A stretch of DNA of 64,000 bases, from the NCBI GenBank assembly GCA_963850345.1, contig CAWKKW010000005.1, forward strand, positions 558,001-622,000. Direction: 5' to 3'. The notes under the pieces are model-generated. The model was not told the DNA's origin. It saw nothing but the letters and a program-made list of their open reading frames with translations, and ran no database searches. This document shows, one piece after another, positions 9,365-19,900 of the stretch. The position numbers and the translations under genes were made by a program. How positions within the stretch are numbered: the stretch's first letter is position 1; each line of letters opens with the position of its first letter. This DNA is from CAWKKW01 sp963850345. Lineage in GTDB: Bacteria; Acidobacteriota; Terriglobia; Terriglobales; Acidobacteriaceae.

Positions 9365-9859
9365 ATGGACATCTTTTCCATCTGTATCCTTCTTCTGGCC
9401 GCGCTTTTCCTCTGGTGGGTCATCAAAGAGCGCGGAAGAAATGAGCGGGAGCGGCAGGTCTCGGTTGAGCTCGTGAACCGGCTGTTCCGCCTCGATGAGA
9501 GAGTGCTGAAGTTGGAGGTTTCCTTAGAACAACTGCAGCCTGCAGGCTCCTCCATTGCGGCAGCGGTCGATCAACAAACGACTGAAGCGATAAATCAGAA
9601 GAGGCCGTCTCCAGACTCAACGATCACTTCCCTTCCCGCGACAAGGCTCCCGGATCTACCACCTTTACCCATTGGCAAGCCCCTGCAATCGGCTAATAGC
9701 AAGCTCATTGGAACGAGTTTGGCGCCTGCCGCCGGCGTGAAGAAGACTACGTTGCCGCTTCCCAAGCGGGAAGAGATGGGCATGGCAGCGCTGCTATGCG
9801 GCATCGCTCTTTTGATGTCTGACGAGCAGCGCGCCAAAGACAAGCCCGACAATAAGTAA
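9365..9859 (+). CDS. Small membrane-anchored coiled-coil protein, unknown function
   Basis: A 164-residue protein I do not recognise. Residues 2-20 (DIFSICILLLAALFLWWVI) form one membrane segment. It is followed by a basic, heptad-like stretch (residues 24-60, RLFRLDERVLKLEVSLEQL) that should form a coiled coil, and then a long Pro/Ala-rich, probably disordered region. A hydrophobic patch MAALLCGIALLM near residue 140 could be a second short membrane or helix segment. The start at 9365 begins the membrane helix; no strong ribosome site precedes it. The stop codon lies inside the terminator hairpin. A bitopic scaffold is plausible but not demonstrated. Confidence 0.55.
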   Translation: MDIFSICILLLAALFLWWVIKERGRNERERQVSVELVNRLFRLDERVLKLEVSLEQLQPAGSSIAAAVDQQTTEAINQKRPSPDSTITSLPATRLPDLPPLPIGKPLQSANSKLIGTSLAPAAGVKKTTLPLPKREEMGMAALLCGIALLMSDEQRAKDKPDNK

Positions 9860-9885
9860 GGGGCCGAATCCGGCCCCTTACTTAT
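9852..9885. terminator. Perfect 15-bp hairpin between convergent genes
   Basis: Arms 9852-9866 and 9871-9885 are exactly complementary around the 4-base loop AATC, with GGGGCCG/CGGCCCC at the tip. The left arm contains the stop codon of the coiled-coil gene, and the convergent MCO gene ends 40 bases away, so the hairpin can serve both strands. Neither side carries a long T run, so termination strength is uncertain. Confidence 0.7.
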
Positions 9886-9924
9886 ATCCATTTACTTACT
9901 CTACTTATCTAACAGTTAGTGGTG

Positions 9925-12099
9925 TTATGGATGGGCGACTACCCGAACGTGCGCCATCATGCCACCATCTTCGTGCTCGAGAATGTGGCAATGGTAGACA
10001 AAGTCCCCAAGCTCCGAGAACGGAATCTTCACCCGCACTGGCACTACCTGGCATGTGCCCACGCGCCACGTATCAATGGACCCGTCACAGTCAGGACTGC
10101 CATGACCGACAGGCACATTGTCGATCAGAGCGCCGGGCTCTGTCGAGGGTGCGGCTCCGTTCAGCACCTCGAACTTCGTCTGGTGTATGTGGAAGTTATG
10201 ATCCTCACCTGAAACATTTACCAGCTCCCACTCTTCCGAAACGGGCTTGTTCCCTTCGGCTAATGGCACGCAGACTGTCACAGTGTCAGGATCGAATTCG
10301 GTGATGTCTTTGAAAGTGCCTGGAACCACCTGGCCATCTCGGTCGAGCTCCTCATAGCCGAGACCAAAGGCATCCGGGTTGGTTGCCGGCAGGCCGAAGA
10401 AGATGCGGCGCCGATGTCCCGGAGCCAGCGACTGGCAGTCATGAGTCTGAGCAGACATGAGTGAATTTTGTAGGTGAATAATCTGCGCCGGGGTCAGGTT
10501 TCTGATCTGGTCGGCAGTCGTTGGGTCCGATGCAAGAAAAGAGTCTTTCGCAGATACATTTCCAGCGAGCACATGCCTTGCGACTTCATACGGAAGAGCC
10601 TTGGTGACGCCGTCAATCGAGAGCGCCGCCTGCTGCCGGAAGATACCTTCGGGCCTGAAGCTGGCGACGGCTCCGCTGCGAATTCCCAGCGTCTCCGGTG
10701 ACCGCTCCCTGCCTTCCGATGCGTGGAACTTGACGTGTGCAAGCTGAATGGCCGGCCAATCGTCACCCGCTGGACCAGTGAGATAGGAGTGAGTCATCAA
10801 CGTAGCTGACTTACTACGATCCGCTTGTTGAGGAGATATCCATAGTTCCACCCGCGCACTCGGCATCATACGAATGCTGCTGGCGCAGACAGGTTGCGAT
10901 GAGGAAATCGCGTCCGTATGAACCTGGGTGTGGCCGCACGCCACGGGATGAAACTTCATGCCGAACCTCTTCTCCATTTCAGGCAGAGGCGTTCCCGGGG
11001 GGACGTTCAGGCTCACACCGTCCAGCGCAAGCACTTGAACGCTAAGAGGCCGTCCGGTCGAGTCATCGTTCAGCGACAGGTCGTACGTGCGACTGCCGGA
11101 TCCGTTCTGCATCCGCCAGATTTCGCCGGTATCGGGTTTCACATTGATCTCGGGGTAGACCTGCCCGTTGATCGAGAAGAACCACTTGCCGCCGCTGTAA
11201 TCGGGTGCCGGCGGCTCAGATGGCGATACCGGAGCAGCAGAGGCCGGTGCTGTATCTACGCCAGCGCAGTAGCCTTCCCGCGGTAACTCCCCACTTACTG
11301 CGTCCGGGTTACAAAATCCGCTGTCTTCCTGCGTAACGACCGACGAATCCCTCGCCACTTCCATGTCTTTCAACATCAAGTGACGAACAACATGGGGCGT
11401 CTGAATTCCCTGGCTACCGGGTTTCTCCCACACATAGTCGTCGGGCGAGCCTACTGTGATCAGGCCCGAGAGGCCTTCGGACATCTGATTCAACGCCAGT
11501 CCGTGCACGTGCGGATGGAACCAGAACAAGCCCGACGGATGATTGAGTGGGATATAGATGTCGTAATCGATAGGGCGATCCGTGATATCCAGGCCTGCTT
11601 CGCTTGTCGTCGGCAACTTACCCTCAGGGTAGCCGATCACATACACGTAATCGCCATAAGTGCTGCTGCCGTTGCCCGCCTTCCGTGGCTCGACGACAAG
11701 TCCATGCGTGTGCAGATTGGTAGGATTGTTTGCGAGTTGCGGCATGTCAACAACGTGTTTCGCATCGATCGGCGCAGGTGGAAGGCGGTTGACTAACCGC
11801 ATCTTGAGATGATCACCCTGTTGTAACTCCAGGCGAACGCCACCATACGACGCCACTGTCTTCGATCCCTGGGGGCAAGTATCGTTTTCTGCAATGGCGC
11901 GCGGGCATACCTCATAGATCCAGGCCCTGGGGGTAAGTTCGCCGAGTTTGATTGGTGCAGCCTTGGCGATGAACAACAAGTCAAGTTCGTGATGACTGCT
12001 CTTGAAGACAGGCGGGTCGAGAAGTTGAGAGGATTGCGCGTAGGCGAGAATCGACACTCCGGAGAGAGTGAGGAGTGCCAGCTTTGACCTGAAAGCCAT
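9925..12099 (-). CDS. Multicopper oxidase with complete copper ligands
   Basis: A 724-residue exported multicopper oxidase. Signal peptide: MAFRSKLALLTLSGVSILAYAQ. All four histidine motifs are present in canonical order: LHTHG (near 155), WFHPHVHG (near 220), HNFHIH and HCHILEHEDGGMM close to the C-terminus. The last supplies the type 1 Cys, His and Met. It should therefore oxidise a substrate at the type 1 site and reduce O2 at the trinuclear centre; the substrate is not evident. The ATG at 12099 has GGAGAT upstream; a GTG 18 bases further up is possible. A promoter element about 415 bases upstream matches the one ahead of the MCO-like operon at 31.5-34.4 kb, suggesting shared control. Confidence 0.88.
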   Translation of the reverse strand: MAFRSKLALLTLSGVSILAYAQSSQLLDPPVFKSSHHELDLLFIAKAAPIKLGELTPRAWIYEVCPRAIAENDTCPQGSKTVASYGGVRLELQQGDHLKMRLVNRLPPAPIDAKHVVDMPQLANNPTNLHTHGLVVEPRKAGNGSSTYGDYVYVIGYPEGKLPTTSEAGLDITDRPIDYDIYIPLNHPSGLFWFHPHVHGLALNQMSEGLSGLITVGSPDDYVWEKPGSQGIQTPHVVRHLMLKDMEVARDSSVVTQEDSGFCNPDAVSGELPREGYCAGVDTAPASAAPVSPSEPPAPDYSGGKWFFSINGQVYPEINVKPDTGEIWRMQNGSGSRTYDLSLNDDSTGRPLSVQVLALDGVSLNVPPGTPLPEMEKRFGMKFHPVACGHTQVHTDAISSSQPVCASSIRMMPSARVELWISPQQADRSKSATLMTHSYLTGPAGDDWPAIQLAHVKFHASEGRERSPETLGIRSGAVASFRPEGIFRQQAALSIDGVTKALPYEVARHVLAGNVSAKDSFLASDPTTADQIRNLTPAQIIHLQNSLMSAQTHDCQSLAPGHRRRIFFGLPATNPDAFGLGYEELDRDGQVVPGTFKDITEFDPDTVTVCVPLAEGNKPVSEEWELVNVSGEDHNFHIHQTKFEVLNGAAPSTEPGALIDNVPVGHGSPDCDGSIDTWRVGTCQVVPVRVKIPFSELGDFVYHCHILEHEDGGMMAHVRVVAHP

Positions 12100-12800
12100 A
12101 ACATATCTCCAATTCACCGATCGAGCGCACGAGATCGGATCGGAACACGATTAATTGAGCGCACCACTGCACGCGCTTGCCGGACGTGAGTGGCGCGGCA
12201 GCGATACGAGGCCAGATCAGACGCACGTTCGCATGCACCCGAAAACGCGAGTGGGTTCGAAGACTCGTGCGCTTACTGGGCGAAACCAGTTGCGTCAGAT
12301 ACGCGAATGCTTACAGCGAGACGGATCTCTACGGACGAGGAATTACAGAAGCGTGAGTCGATTCATAGGATCGATAACCGCCCTCCTGAATGCTTTGGAG
12401 GAGTACAACGAGGTTCGACAAAGAGACAGACGGCGCATGACGAAGCGCTAAAGTTGTTTCAGCAGCAACAGAGCCCGGTTCTGCGATTGTCACTCAATTG
12501 TCCAATCACAATTACGAAAATATAAGAAATTAGTTTTATTCGCAATTGGCCATTTTGGCTGGAGGTGGCTGCGCGCTGCGTGGAGTTACAACATTCCACA
12601 TCCCTGTTGAGCACACAAATGCCCGAGGAGGAAGTTATGACGCACTTATAAGCTAAGATGCAGGCTCGTGAGCGCATCGATTCTGGCATTCACAAATTGT
12701 CGTTGAAAGATGTGGCGGGAAGGCGCGGAGGTACTGCAGAGGGTGGGTGCAGGCAGCCGTTGCGTGGACGCGGATCAGAATTCCGCCTGCACCTGAGAGT
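12100..12800. other. Long gene-free leader/promoter region of the multicopper oxidase
   Basis: These 701 bases separate the MCO start from the 3' end of the STN-domain gene. No convincing gene was found. The bipartite promoter element sits at 12515-12560, implying a leader of about 400 bases for the MCO mRNA. Short start-stop frames exist in the leader but none is supported. Confidence 0.5.
12515..12560 (-). promoter_or_regulatory. Bipartite promoter element, copy A (shared with 34647-34692)
   Basis: Read on the minus strand, the box AGCCAAAATGGCCAATTGC (12542-12560) is followed by 14 bases and then TCTTATATTTTCG (12515-12527). The same two blocks with the same 14-base gap occur at 34647-34692. 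TTGCGA at the box end and TATATT/TATTTT 15/17 bases later resemble -35 and -10 hexamers. The box would therefore overlap the -35, as activator sites often do. Element identity is seen directly; promoter function is inferred. Confidence 0.6.
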
Positions 12801-13643
12801 TTATTGCTGGGGCGGAGGCGCCTGGGGTTGGTTCTGCTGGTTCTGTTGTTGCTGCTGCTGCTGGCGCAAACGATACAGTTCCTGCATGAACTGGCCCGGT
12901 GCGTTGATCTGCTGCGCTGGTTGATCTGAGCCGGAAGCTTGTCCAACGGGCGCGGGTTGGAAGGGTACCGTAGTATCCAGGGGAGCTGGATTCGGACCGT
13001 TGCTGTTGGTGGTCTCCGGCGGTTCCTGATCATCGGATTGCGCCATCGTACGAGCCATAGGCATGCCGCGACGAGGCATTCCAGCGATCGCCGGAGCTGA
13101 GTGCGGCGTGGTGTTCGGCTCCAACTTGGTGAGGACCACTTTCCGAACCATCGTCGGATCCTCCGGCGAAGCGAGGATGATGTATCCAAGCTGGGACCCA
13201 TTCAGCAGTGACGAGATCACCTCTCGCGGCGTGCCCGCAAGGTGAACTGCGAACCGTTCACTGCCCTCGGGAGGTGTGTCGATCTGGGTTCCGGTGTGTT
13301 TGCTGATGGCTTCGCAGATATCGGCCAGCGAGGCGCTCTCGGCATTCACCGTGAGTCGGCCGTTGGCATAGGCCACTTCAGGAGTTTGTGGTGGCAGTTC
13401 CTGCAGTGACATTTCGGGAATGGGTGAGGGTGGTGGCGGCGGCAAAGGTGTTGCCTCGATCACTTCGGCCTTATGCCTGTGCGAAGCTGCGGTTCTCGTC
13501 TTCGCATAGTGCGGCTTGGATTGCGACTCCGCCTGAACCAGGAGTACCAAAGTAGACAGAATCGCAAGAGTCATGACCCTTGTACGTGCAGCGATCATTG
13601 GGGAAATCCGAAGTTCGAAAGTTGACTGCGATCCGAAATTCAT
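12801..13643 (-). CDS. Exported STN-domain (secretin N-domain-like) protein with poly-Gln tail
   Basis: A 280-residue exported protein. Residues 15-35 form the signal segment (VMTLAILSTLVLLVQAES), followed by a Pro-rich linker (PLPPPPPSP). Residues 85-175 resemble an STN/secretin N-terminal domain: RLTVNAESASLADICEAISKHTG, GSERFAVHLAGTPREVISSLLNG, YIILASPEDP. The tail is low-complexity, rich in Pro, Ser and Gln, with a run of seven Gln encoded by CAG/CAA triplets. AGGA 8 bases upstream supports the ATG at 13643. It lies downstream of, and on the same strand as, the secretin gene, so it may be an accessory of that pore. No enzymatic role is visible. Confidence 0.65.
   Translation of the reverse strand: MNFGSQSTFELRISPMIAARTRVMTLAILSTLVLLVQAESQSKPHYAKTRTAASHRHKAEVIEATPLPPPPPSPIPEMSLQELPPQTPEVAYANGRLTVNAESASLADICEAISKHTGTQIDTPPEGSERFAVHLAGTPREVISSLLNGSQLGYIILASPEDPTMVRKVVLTKLEPNTTPHSAPAIAGMPRRGMPMARTMAQSDDQEPPETTNSNGPNPAPLDTTVPFQPAPVGQASGSDQPAQQINAPGQFMQELYRLRQQQQQQQNQQNQPQAPPPQQ
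12844..12863. repeat. Triplet repeat encoding poly-Gln
   Basis: A run of TGT/TGC triplets (CAG/CAA on the coding strand) encodes seven consecutive Gln near the end of the STN-domain protein. Length changes here would stay in frame. Confidence 0.8.
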
Positions 13644-13863
13644 AACAGTCCTGCGGTACGTCTTTACCCGGGACGATGCCGTGCGCGGCAACTTTCCCCT
13701 TCACTACGACTGAGACCTGGGCAGAGACGACCACTTACAATTGTTCGGCCTTGCACCAACACGAGCACGGCGTCTCTTACGTGGATCGCCTGCACTCCCC
13801 CGGGCCCACACTCTTCCTGCTCAGTCCGGCTGCCGTACCGGTGACTTGCCGAAGGACGGCGAA

Positions 13864-16170
13864 CTACTGCGCCTTCGGCCGAATCTCCACCATCTGCTGC
13901 GTACCATTTGCCGGGATGCTCTGGTTGTTCGAATCTTTCAAACCAGCCCGCGTAATTGCAATCGTGGATTGACCACTACTCTTGGCCATGAACGTAAGGG
14001 TGAACACCGGGCCTTGACCCGTAGCTCCCCCTGAATTTGGTGGCCGGCTTGCCGTCACGCGCATGGTCCCGGTTGCAGGATCATCGCGATGCACGAGCGC
14101 CACCGCCTGTTCTCCCTGCGCCAGGAAGGTGCCATTGGACACGTTGACTAGCTCAAGCTTGGAGGGATCATACTGCAGTTGGACCGGCACGGAAAATAGA
14201 TTTTGCGCGCCCGACACGACCACATCTGTAGTGAAGGTTTGACCAACCGTCGCGGTGAGCTGCGGCGGGTTGAAGCTGAGAACCACAGCCGGGCCCGCTC
14301 CTGCGGGCGCCTGCGGAGCCGCAGCCTGGGGTGCAGGGACGGCTGGGTTCTGTGGCTGCATCTGGCCACCAGGAACAGGAGCAGTCTGGGACCCTGCCGG
14401 AGCAGCTACCTTGGTCGGCGGCGTAGTCAGACGGCGAAGTTCGATGGCGTTCGCTGTACCGATGTCGAGCGGCTTCATATTCAGCGCGTTCAGATCCTGA
14501 CCGCGAACCACTCGGGGAATCAGCACGAAAATCAGCTCATTCTGCGCTTTGTCGGCGTTGTGTGCACTAAAGAAGTATTTCAGGAATGGAACGCTGCTAA
14601 GCCATGGATAACCGCTGGAGCTCTTTGTATCGGTATCGGTGAGCATGCCGCCCACCACGTTGGCCTCGCCTTCCTTCAGGCGAATCTCGTGGTCGATCTT
14701 GCGCTGGCCGATGACGGGTTCACTCACGCCATCGACGGTGGTCGTCGAGTCGACAGAGGAGATTTCCAGAGCCACTTTCAGGGTGACATCGTTGTTGGCA
14801 TGTATGCGCGGGGTGATGTCCACATTCACGCCCACATCCACGTACTGGAACTGGGTGTTCACACCACCCGCAATGCCAGACTGATACGAACCGGTCGCGA
14901 TCGGGATACGCTGACCAATTTTGAGCGATGCCTTTTGTCCGTCAAGTGCGCGAATCTGCGGATTCTGAATCAGCCTGCTGTCGCTGTCGCTCTGCAGGAA
15001 GGAGGCACTGGCAGAGGGAACAGAGATCGAGAAATTGGTCGCATTCAGGTGCGAGAGATCATTGAGAGTAAGTGAGCCGCCGGTACTTGGGGTCGGTGTC
15101 GTTCCGCCGCCCGCGGTCGGGGTGCTGGTACCAGTCGAGGCGGTTGTTCCCTGCAGGGACACGGTGGTACTGGTCGGCGGCGTGATGCCGAGATTGCGAA
15201 TTCTTTCGCGGTTCACCTGCATGACCATCACGTCGACTACCACTTCGGGCCGGGCCTTATCCATGTCGCCGATGAGCTTGCCGGCGAGAGCAATCTGGTC
15301 GGGAGTGCCGCGAACCACAATTGCATTCTGACTGGGAATGGGCGTGAGGCGGCTAACGTCGAGCGCCGTGTGCAGCGTGCTCACGACGTCCTGCAAATCC
15401 GTCGGTTGTGACATGTTCGAGAGGTAGAACGTCATCAGAACGTTCTGTTCCAGGTCCTTGCGCTTGCCCTGGGTGTCCGCCGCCACAAAGATGGTGTTGG
15501 CCGTGACCGGGCGCCAGAAGGATTTGGATTCCAGGCTCAGAATCTGGAGCGCCTCGGTCAGAGTTACGTTGGTCAGATCAACGGTGATGCGCTTGGAGAC
15601 GTAATCCGGGTCGAAGGCGACGTTGAGGCCTGCAAGCTTGCCCAGAGTGGACCAGATCACCTTGGCATCTTCGCTCAGGTTCAGCGTGATGGGTGCATTC
15701 GACATCGCCGCCAGTTCCACCGGGCCGCTGGCTGCGTCGAGACGCTGCTGGATCGGGGTCCGATTCATCGCGCCGCCCGGAGGCACTGTCGTGCCGGACT
15801 TGGTGGCTTCAATGAGAGACACGGTACGGCTGATTTCCTGTTGCGCTATGAAGCTGGCGGGATCGATCGAAGCCGCCTTTTGAAACTCCGCCAACGCCTC
15901 TTCCAGTTGTCCCTGGTCGCGCATCTGCTGACCGCGATGGACGTGTTGCGAAGCGGCCAGGAACCGCACTCGCAGGCTGGCAGCCCGATACGTCAGGTTT
16001 TTCGGCTTTAGCTGGTAGGCCTCCGCGTAGAAACTGTACGCGGCTTCGTAATCCTCGCGCGCTTCAACGTCACGACCCTTGTTGTATAAAGACGATGCCT
16101 TATCGGCCACCGCCGGCAGGGCTGCAAACAGCACTGCAGAGACCACGGCCAGCCGCCAGATACCCTGCAT
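13864..16170 (-). CDS. Secretin (GspD/PilQ family) with N-terminal TPR and C-terminal cohesin-like domain
   Basis: A 768-residue exported secretin. After the signal peptide (MQGIWRLAVVSAVLFAALPAVADK), residues 25-130 hold TPR-like repeats (YNKGRDVEAREDYEAAYSFYAEAY). An STN/N0 domain (LAGLNVAFDPDYVSKRITVDL) and an N1-type domain (IPSQNAIVVRGTPDQIALA) follow. Residues 300-560 are the secretin barrel, with VxGGMLTDTDTKSSSGYPWLSSVPFLKYFF and NELIFVLIPRVV signatures. Residues 640-768 look like a cohesin-type beta domain (VGQTFTTDVVVSGAQNLFSVPVQLQYDPSKLELV). The start is uncertain: ATG 16230 adds 20 residues; I prefer 16170 because it begins the signal peptide. No GspE, pilin or assembly gene is near, so this is an orphan pore. 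Cohesin-tailed secretins are a known acidobacterial pattern. Confidence 0.85.
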   Translation of the reverse strand: MQGIWRLAVVSAVLFAALPAVADKASSLYNKGRDVEAREDYEAAYSFYAEAYQLKPKNLTYRAASLRVRFLAASQHVHRGQQMRDQGQLEEALAEFQKAASIDPASFIAQQEISRTVSLIEATKSGTTVPPGGAMNRTPIQQRLDAASGPVELAAMSNAPITLNLSEDAKVIWSTLGKLAGLNVAFDPDYVSKRITVDLTNVTLTEALQILSLESKSFWRPVTANTIFVAADTQGKRKDLEQNVLMTFYLSNMSQPTDLQDVVSTLHTALDVSRLTPIPSQNAIVVRGTPDQIALAGKLIGDMDKARPEVVVDVMVMQVNRERIRNLGITPPTSTTVSLQGTTASTGTSTPTAGGGTTPTPSTGGSLTLNDLSHLNATNFSISVPSASASFLQSDSDSRLIQNPQIRALDGQKASLKIGQRIPIATGSYQSGIAGGVNTQFQYVDVGVNVDITPRIHANNDVTLKVALEISSVDSTTTVDGVSEPVIGQRKIDHEIRLKEGEANVVGGMLTDTDTKSSSGYPWLSSVPFLKYFFSAHNADKAQNELIFVLIPRVVRGQDLNALNMKPLDIGTANAIELRRLTTPPTKVAAPAGSQTAPVPGGQMQPQNPAVPAPQAAAPQAPAGAGPAVVLSFNPPQLTATVGQTFTTDVVVSGAQNLFSVPVQLQYDPSKLELVNVSNGTFLAQGEQAVALVHRDDPATGTMRVTASRPPNSGGATGQGPVFTLTFMAKSSGQSTIAITRAGLKDSNNQSIPANGTQQMVEIRPKAQ

Positions 16171-16328
16171 CCGGCCAGCTCGACGTGTGACTGCCCCTGA
16201 ACTTTTCAAGCATCCTCCAAAAAGAACCATCAATCCGCCGTTCGCATCGTGTCTCGAACGCAGAACTGGAGCCACCGCATCGGTTGCGCAGCCTCCCGGG
16301 TCCGGTTATTGCCGTTCAAAATTTCCAA

Positions 16329-16871
16329 CTACTTCCCCGCACTGGCAGTTTCGCCAGCATGACCCTTGATCGTGGATTTGTAGTCTTGTGGTGTCACTGT
16401 ATAACAACTCAATACTGTTTGTCGGTCAATTTGTGGTGTAGGAGCGTTACTGGCGTATACCAGCGAGTTGCGGCTGCCTCGAAAACCTCCTGTGCTATCA
16501 AAGACATAGCTCGTCGACATGGCTCCCCACGTCTCGTCGCAGCTCTCGTCCCTCACCATCGTAAATCGGTGCACCATCGAATAGTCCCGGAACGACTTGG
16601 GAATCTGAGGATCCTGCTGATGAAAGCGGTACGAAAGCTTGATCAACTGGGAACCCAGATCCCTCTCGCGCGCCTCTACCTCGAACACAAACGATTCGTA
16701 ATTTACGCCGACAGTGCTTACGGCCGATACCGGCACACTCGCAAGCAGACGCCCGCTCACCGTCGTTCGTTTTGGTTTCTCGACAAGCCCGCGCGCTCCC
16801 GCCATCATGGGTTGGAGCGCCAGGCCGCAGCAGAGCAACAGCAACAACCCGCTCCGAGCCGTTTCGCGCAT
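16329..16871 (-). CDS. Exported protein of unknown function
   Basis: A 180-residue protein with a clear signal peptide (ETARSGLLLLLCCGLALQPMMAGA); nothing beyond that is recognisable. The mature part is beta-rich (TVSGRLLASVPVSAV, YESFVFEVEA, LIKLSYRF) and contains two Cys (SCDETW, LSCYTV) that could form a disulfide. GAGGG 7 bases upstream fixes the ATG at 16871. It lies between the CusA-like transporter and the secretin on the same strand, so it may belong to either transcript. A periplasmic or surface location is likely; function is unknown. Confidence 0.6.
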   Translation of the reverse strand: MRETARSGLLLLLCCGLALQPMMAGARGLVEKPKRTTVSGRLLASVPVSAVSTVGVNYESFVFEVEARERDLGSQLIKLSYRFHQQDPQIPKSFRDYSMVHRFTMVRDESCDETWGAMSTSYVFDSTGGFRGSRNSLVYASNAPTPQIDRQTVLSCYTVTPQDYKSTIKGHAGETASAGK

Positions 16872-16998
16872 AACTGAACCCTCTTTATCCTGGATCGTCA
16901 ACTACACCATAGGCAAAAGTGGGCTCGCATGATAGACGTGCACTCCTTCGAAATCATTCGAAAAAGTGCCTCTGCGGCTCCACAAAGACTGCAAAGTT

Positions 16999-19900
16999 TT
17001 ACTGCAACACCGGGTCGAACTCCGCGATTGCGGTTTCCTGCTCCACCTGGTGCTTGACCGCTGTGTGCCATCTCCATATCTCATACACAGCTGGATAGAC
17101 GAGCAGTTCCAGCAGGAACGAGGTGAAGATGCCGCCCACCATCGGTGCGGCGATCCGTTTCATTACGTCAGAGCCGGTGCCGGTCGCCCACATGATCGGG
17201 AAGAGGCCGATGCAGGTCGTGGCAAAGGTCATGAACTTGGGCCTCAACCGCTTCGCCGCTCCGTGGACGATGGCTGCGCGCAGTTCGCCGAGGTTCCGCA
17301 GGCGGTTTCGCTGCTTGGCGTCTTCGTAGGCCAGGTCGAGGTAGAGCAGCATGAAAACACCAGTCTCCGCATCCACGCCCAGCAGCGCGATCATGCCCAC
17401 CCAGACGCCGATGCTCATGTTGTACCCGGCCAGGTAAAGGAACCAGACCGCGCCCACCGCTGAAAATGGAACGGCGAGCAGCACGATCAGCGTTTTGACC
17501 ACGGATTTGGTATTGATGTAGAGCAACAACAGGATCACCGCAAGCGTCAGCGGAACGATGTACAACAGCCGATGCTTGACCCGGGCCATGGCTTCGTACT
17601 GGCCACTCCAGGCGACCGAATATCCTGAGGGCAGATGGAGGCGGCTGGCCAGCAGTGCTCTACCTTCGTTGACGTAGCTTTGCGGATCGCGGCCGGCGAT
17701 ATCGATATAGACATACCCGGTGATGAGGCCGTTTTCGTCACGAAGCATCGCGGGGCCGCTGTTGGCGTGAATCGCAGCCAACTCGCCCAGCGGAACCTGC
17801 CTCTGGCCTCCAGCCGGCACCAGCACCCGGCTCAGAGCGCCGATGTCGCTGCGATAATCGCTCATATAACGAACGTTCACGGGATACCGTTCCCTGCCCT
17901 CGACCGCAGTCGTGACGTTCTCCCCGCCAATGGCGTTTTGCACCACGGCCTGCGCCTGATCGATGCTGAGACCGTAGCGCGCCAGCTGTTCACGATTCCA
18001 GTCGAAATCTAGGAAGTAGCCGCCGCCGGTGCGCTCCGCAAAGACGCTGCGCGTTCCTGAAACCGACGGAAGCAGCGACTCGATCTGCATCCCAATCTTC
18101 TGGATTTCGGCGGGATCTGAGCCTGAAATCTTAAGACCCACCGGCGTCCGGATTCCCGTCGTGAGCATGTCGATGCGGCCCTTAATGGGCATCGTCCACG
18201 CATTCGACAGACCCGGAAGTTTCAGTGCCTCGTCCATCTCACTGACCAGTTCCTCAGTCGAGATGGTGTCGGGCTTGAAGTGGCGGAAGATGCTCTTGGC
18301 CCATTCCGGCGCCCATGAGGAATACCACGTGTCCACGTGACGCCACTGCGACCGGGGGCGAAGCGTAATCACGGTCTCGAGCATGGAGAGCGGGGCCGGA
18401 TCGGTCGACGTTTCGGCGCGGCCGGCCTTCCCCATTACGCGGTCCACTTCGGGAAACTGCGAGATAATGCGGTCGGTCACCTGGAGCAGCCGCTGTGCCT
18501 CGGTGATCGAAATCCCGGGCATGGTGGTCGGCATATAGAGGATGCTTCCCTCATCGAGAGGCGGCATGAACTCCGAACCGAGGTGAAGGAAAACCGGGAT
18601 CGTCGCGATAACGATTAGTACTGCCCCGCCGATCACGACCCATCGCCAGCGCAGCGACCAGACCACGACCGGCTCGTAGGCACGCATGAGGAGGCGGCTG
18701 AGCGGATGCTTTTCTTCTGGCCTGATTTTGCCGACCAGCATGGAATTCGTGATTCGGCACAGCCACGCGGGCTGGAAGGTATACGGCTTAAGCTTGGTCA
18801 GCAGCAGGCGCAGCGCCGGATCGAGCGTAAGCGCCAGCACTGCGGCGATCAGCATCGCCAGCGTCTTGGTGTACGCCAGCGGCTTGAACATGCGGCCTTC
18901 CTGCGCGTCCAGGGTGAGCACCGGCAGGAACGAGACCGCGATCACCAGCAGACCGAAGAAGGTAGGCCCGGCGACTTCCTTTACCGCACTTAGAACGACT
19001 TCCTTATAGTCGCGCTTGCGACCGGTCTTCTCCCAGATCTCCAGCTTCTTGTGAGTCTGTTCGACCACCACGATGGAGGCGTCAATCAATTCACCAAAGG
19101 CGATCGCCACGCCCGCCAGCGACATGATGTTCGCGCTGATGCCGAGCATGCGAAATGGAATGAAAGAGAGCAGTACCGCGACCGGGATCGTAATGATGGG
19201 AATGATCGCGCTGGGGAAATGCCAAAGGAAGAGCAGGATGATCAGGGCGACCGTGACGATCACTTCGAGAATCGTGCGGCGTACGTTGCTGATGGCCCGA
19301 TGAATGAGCAGCGAGCGATCATAGACGGGGACAATCTTGACGCCCGCAGGCAGTCCCGATTGAATGTCCTGAATCCTGGCCTTAACGCGGTTGATCACGT
19401 CGAGAGCATTCTCGCCGTTGCGCATCACGACGATGCCCGAAACGGCCTCGCCTTTGCCGTCGAGATCCGCGACGCCGCGGCGAATGTCCGGCCCGAGAAC
19501 CACCTGGCCCACATCCTTGATGCGAACCGGCGTTCCCGTTTCGCTCTCGGTCAAGGGGATGTTCGCGAAGTCTTCTATAGACTTCGCGTAGCCACGCCCG
19601 CGCACCATGTACTCAGTCCCGCCAAACTCGAGCAGGCGACCGCCGACTTCGTTGTTGCCGCCGCGTACCGCTTCGACGACCCGGCTGATGGGGATGCCAT
19701 AGGCCTGCATCCGATTGGGATCGACGTTGACCTGGTACTGGCGAGTGAACCCGCCGAGAGATGCGACTTCCGCGACGCCGGCCACCGACTTGAGCTGATA
19801 CCGCAGGTACCAATCCTGGTAAGAGCGCAGTTCCGCAAGGCTGTGTTTGCCGGTGGTATCGACCAGTGCGTATTGATAGACCCATCCGAGCCCCGTTGCG

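Noticed and set aside
12844..12863. Phase-variable repeat.
   Set aside because: Triplet units would change only the Gln number, not the frame, so on/off switching is not expected.
12653..13201. Arg-rich frame overlapping the STN-domain gene.
   Set aside because: It lies out of frame within a gene that has a signal peptide and a recognisable domain; its Arg/Ser bias is typical of a high-GC shadow frame.
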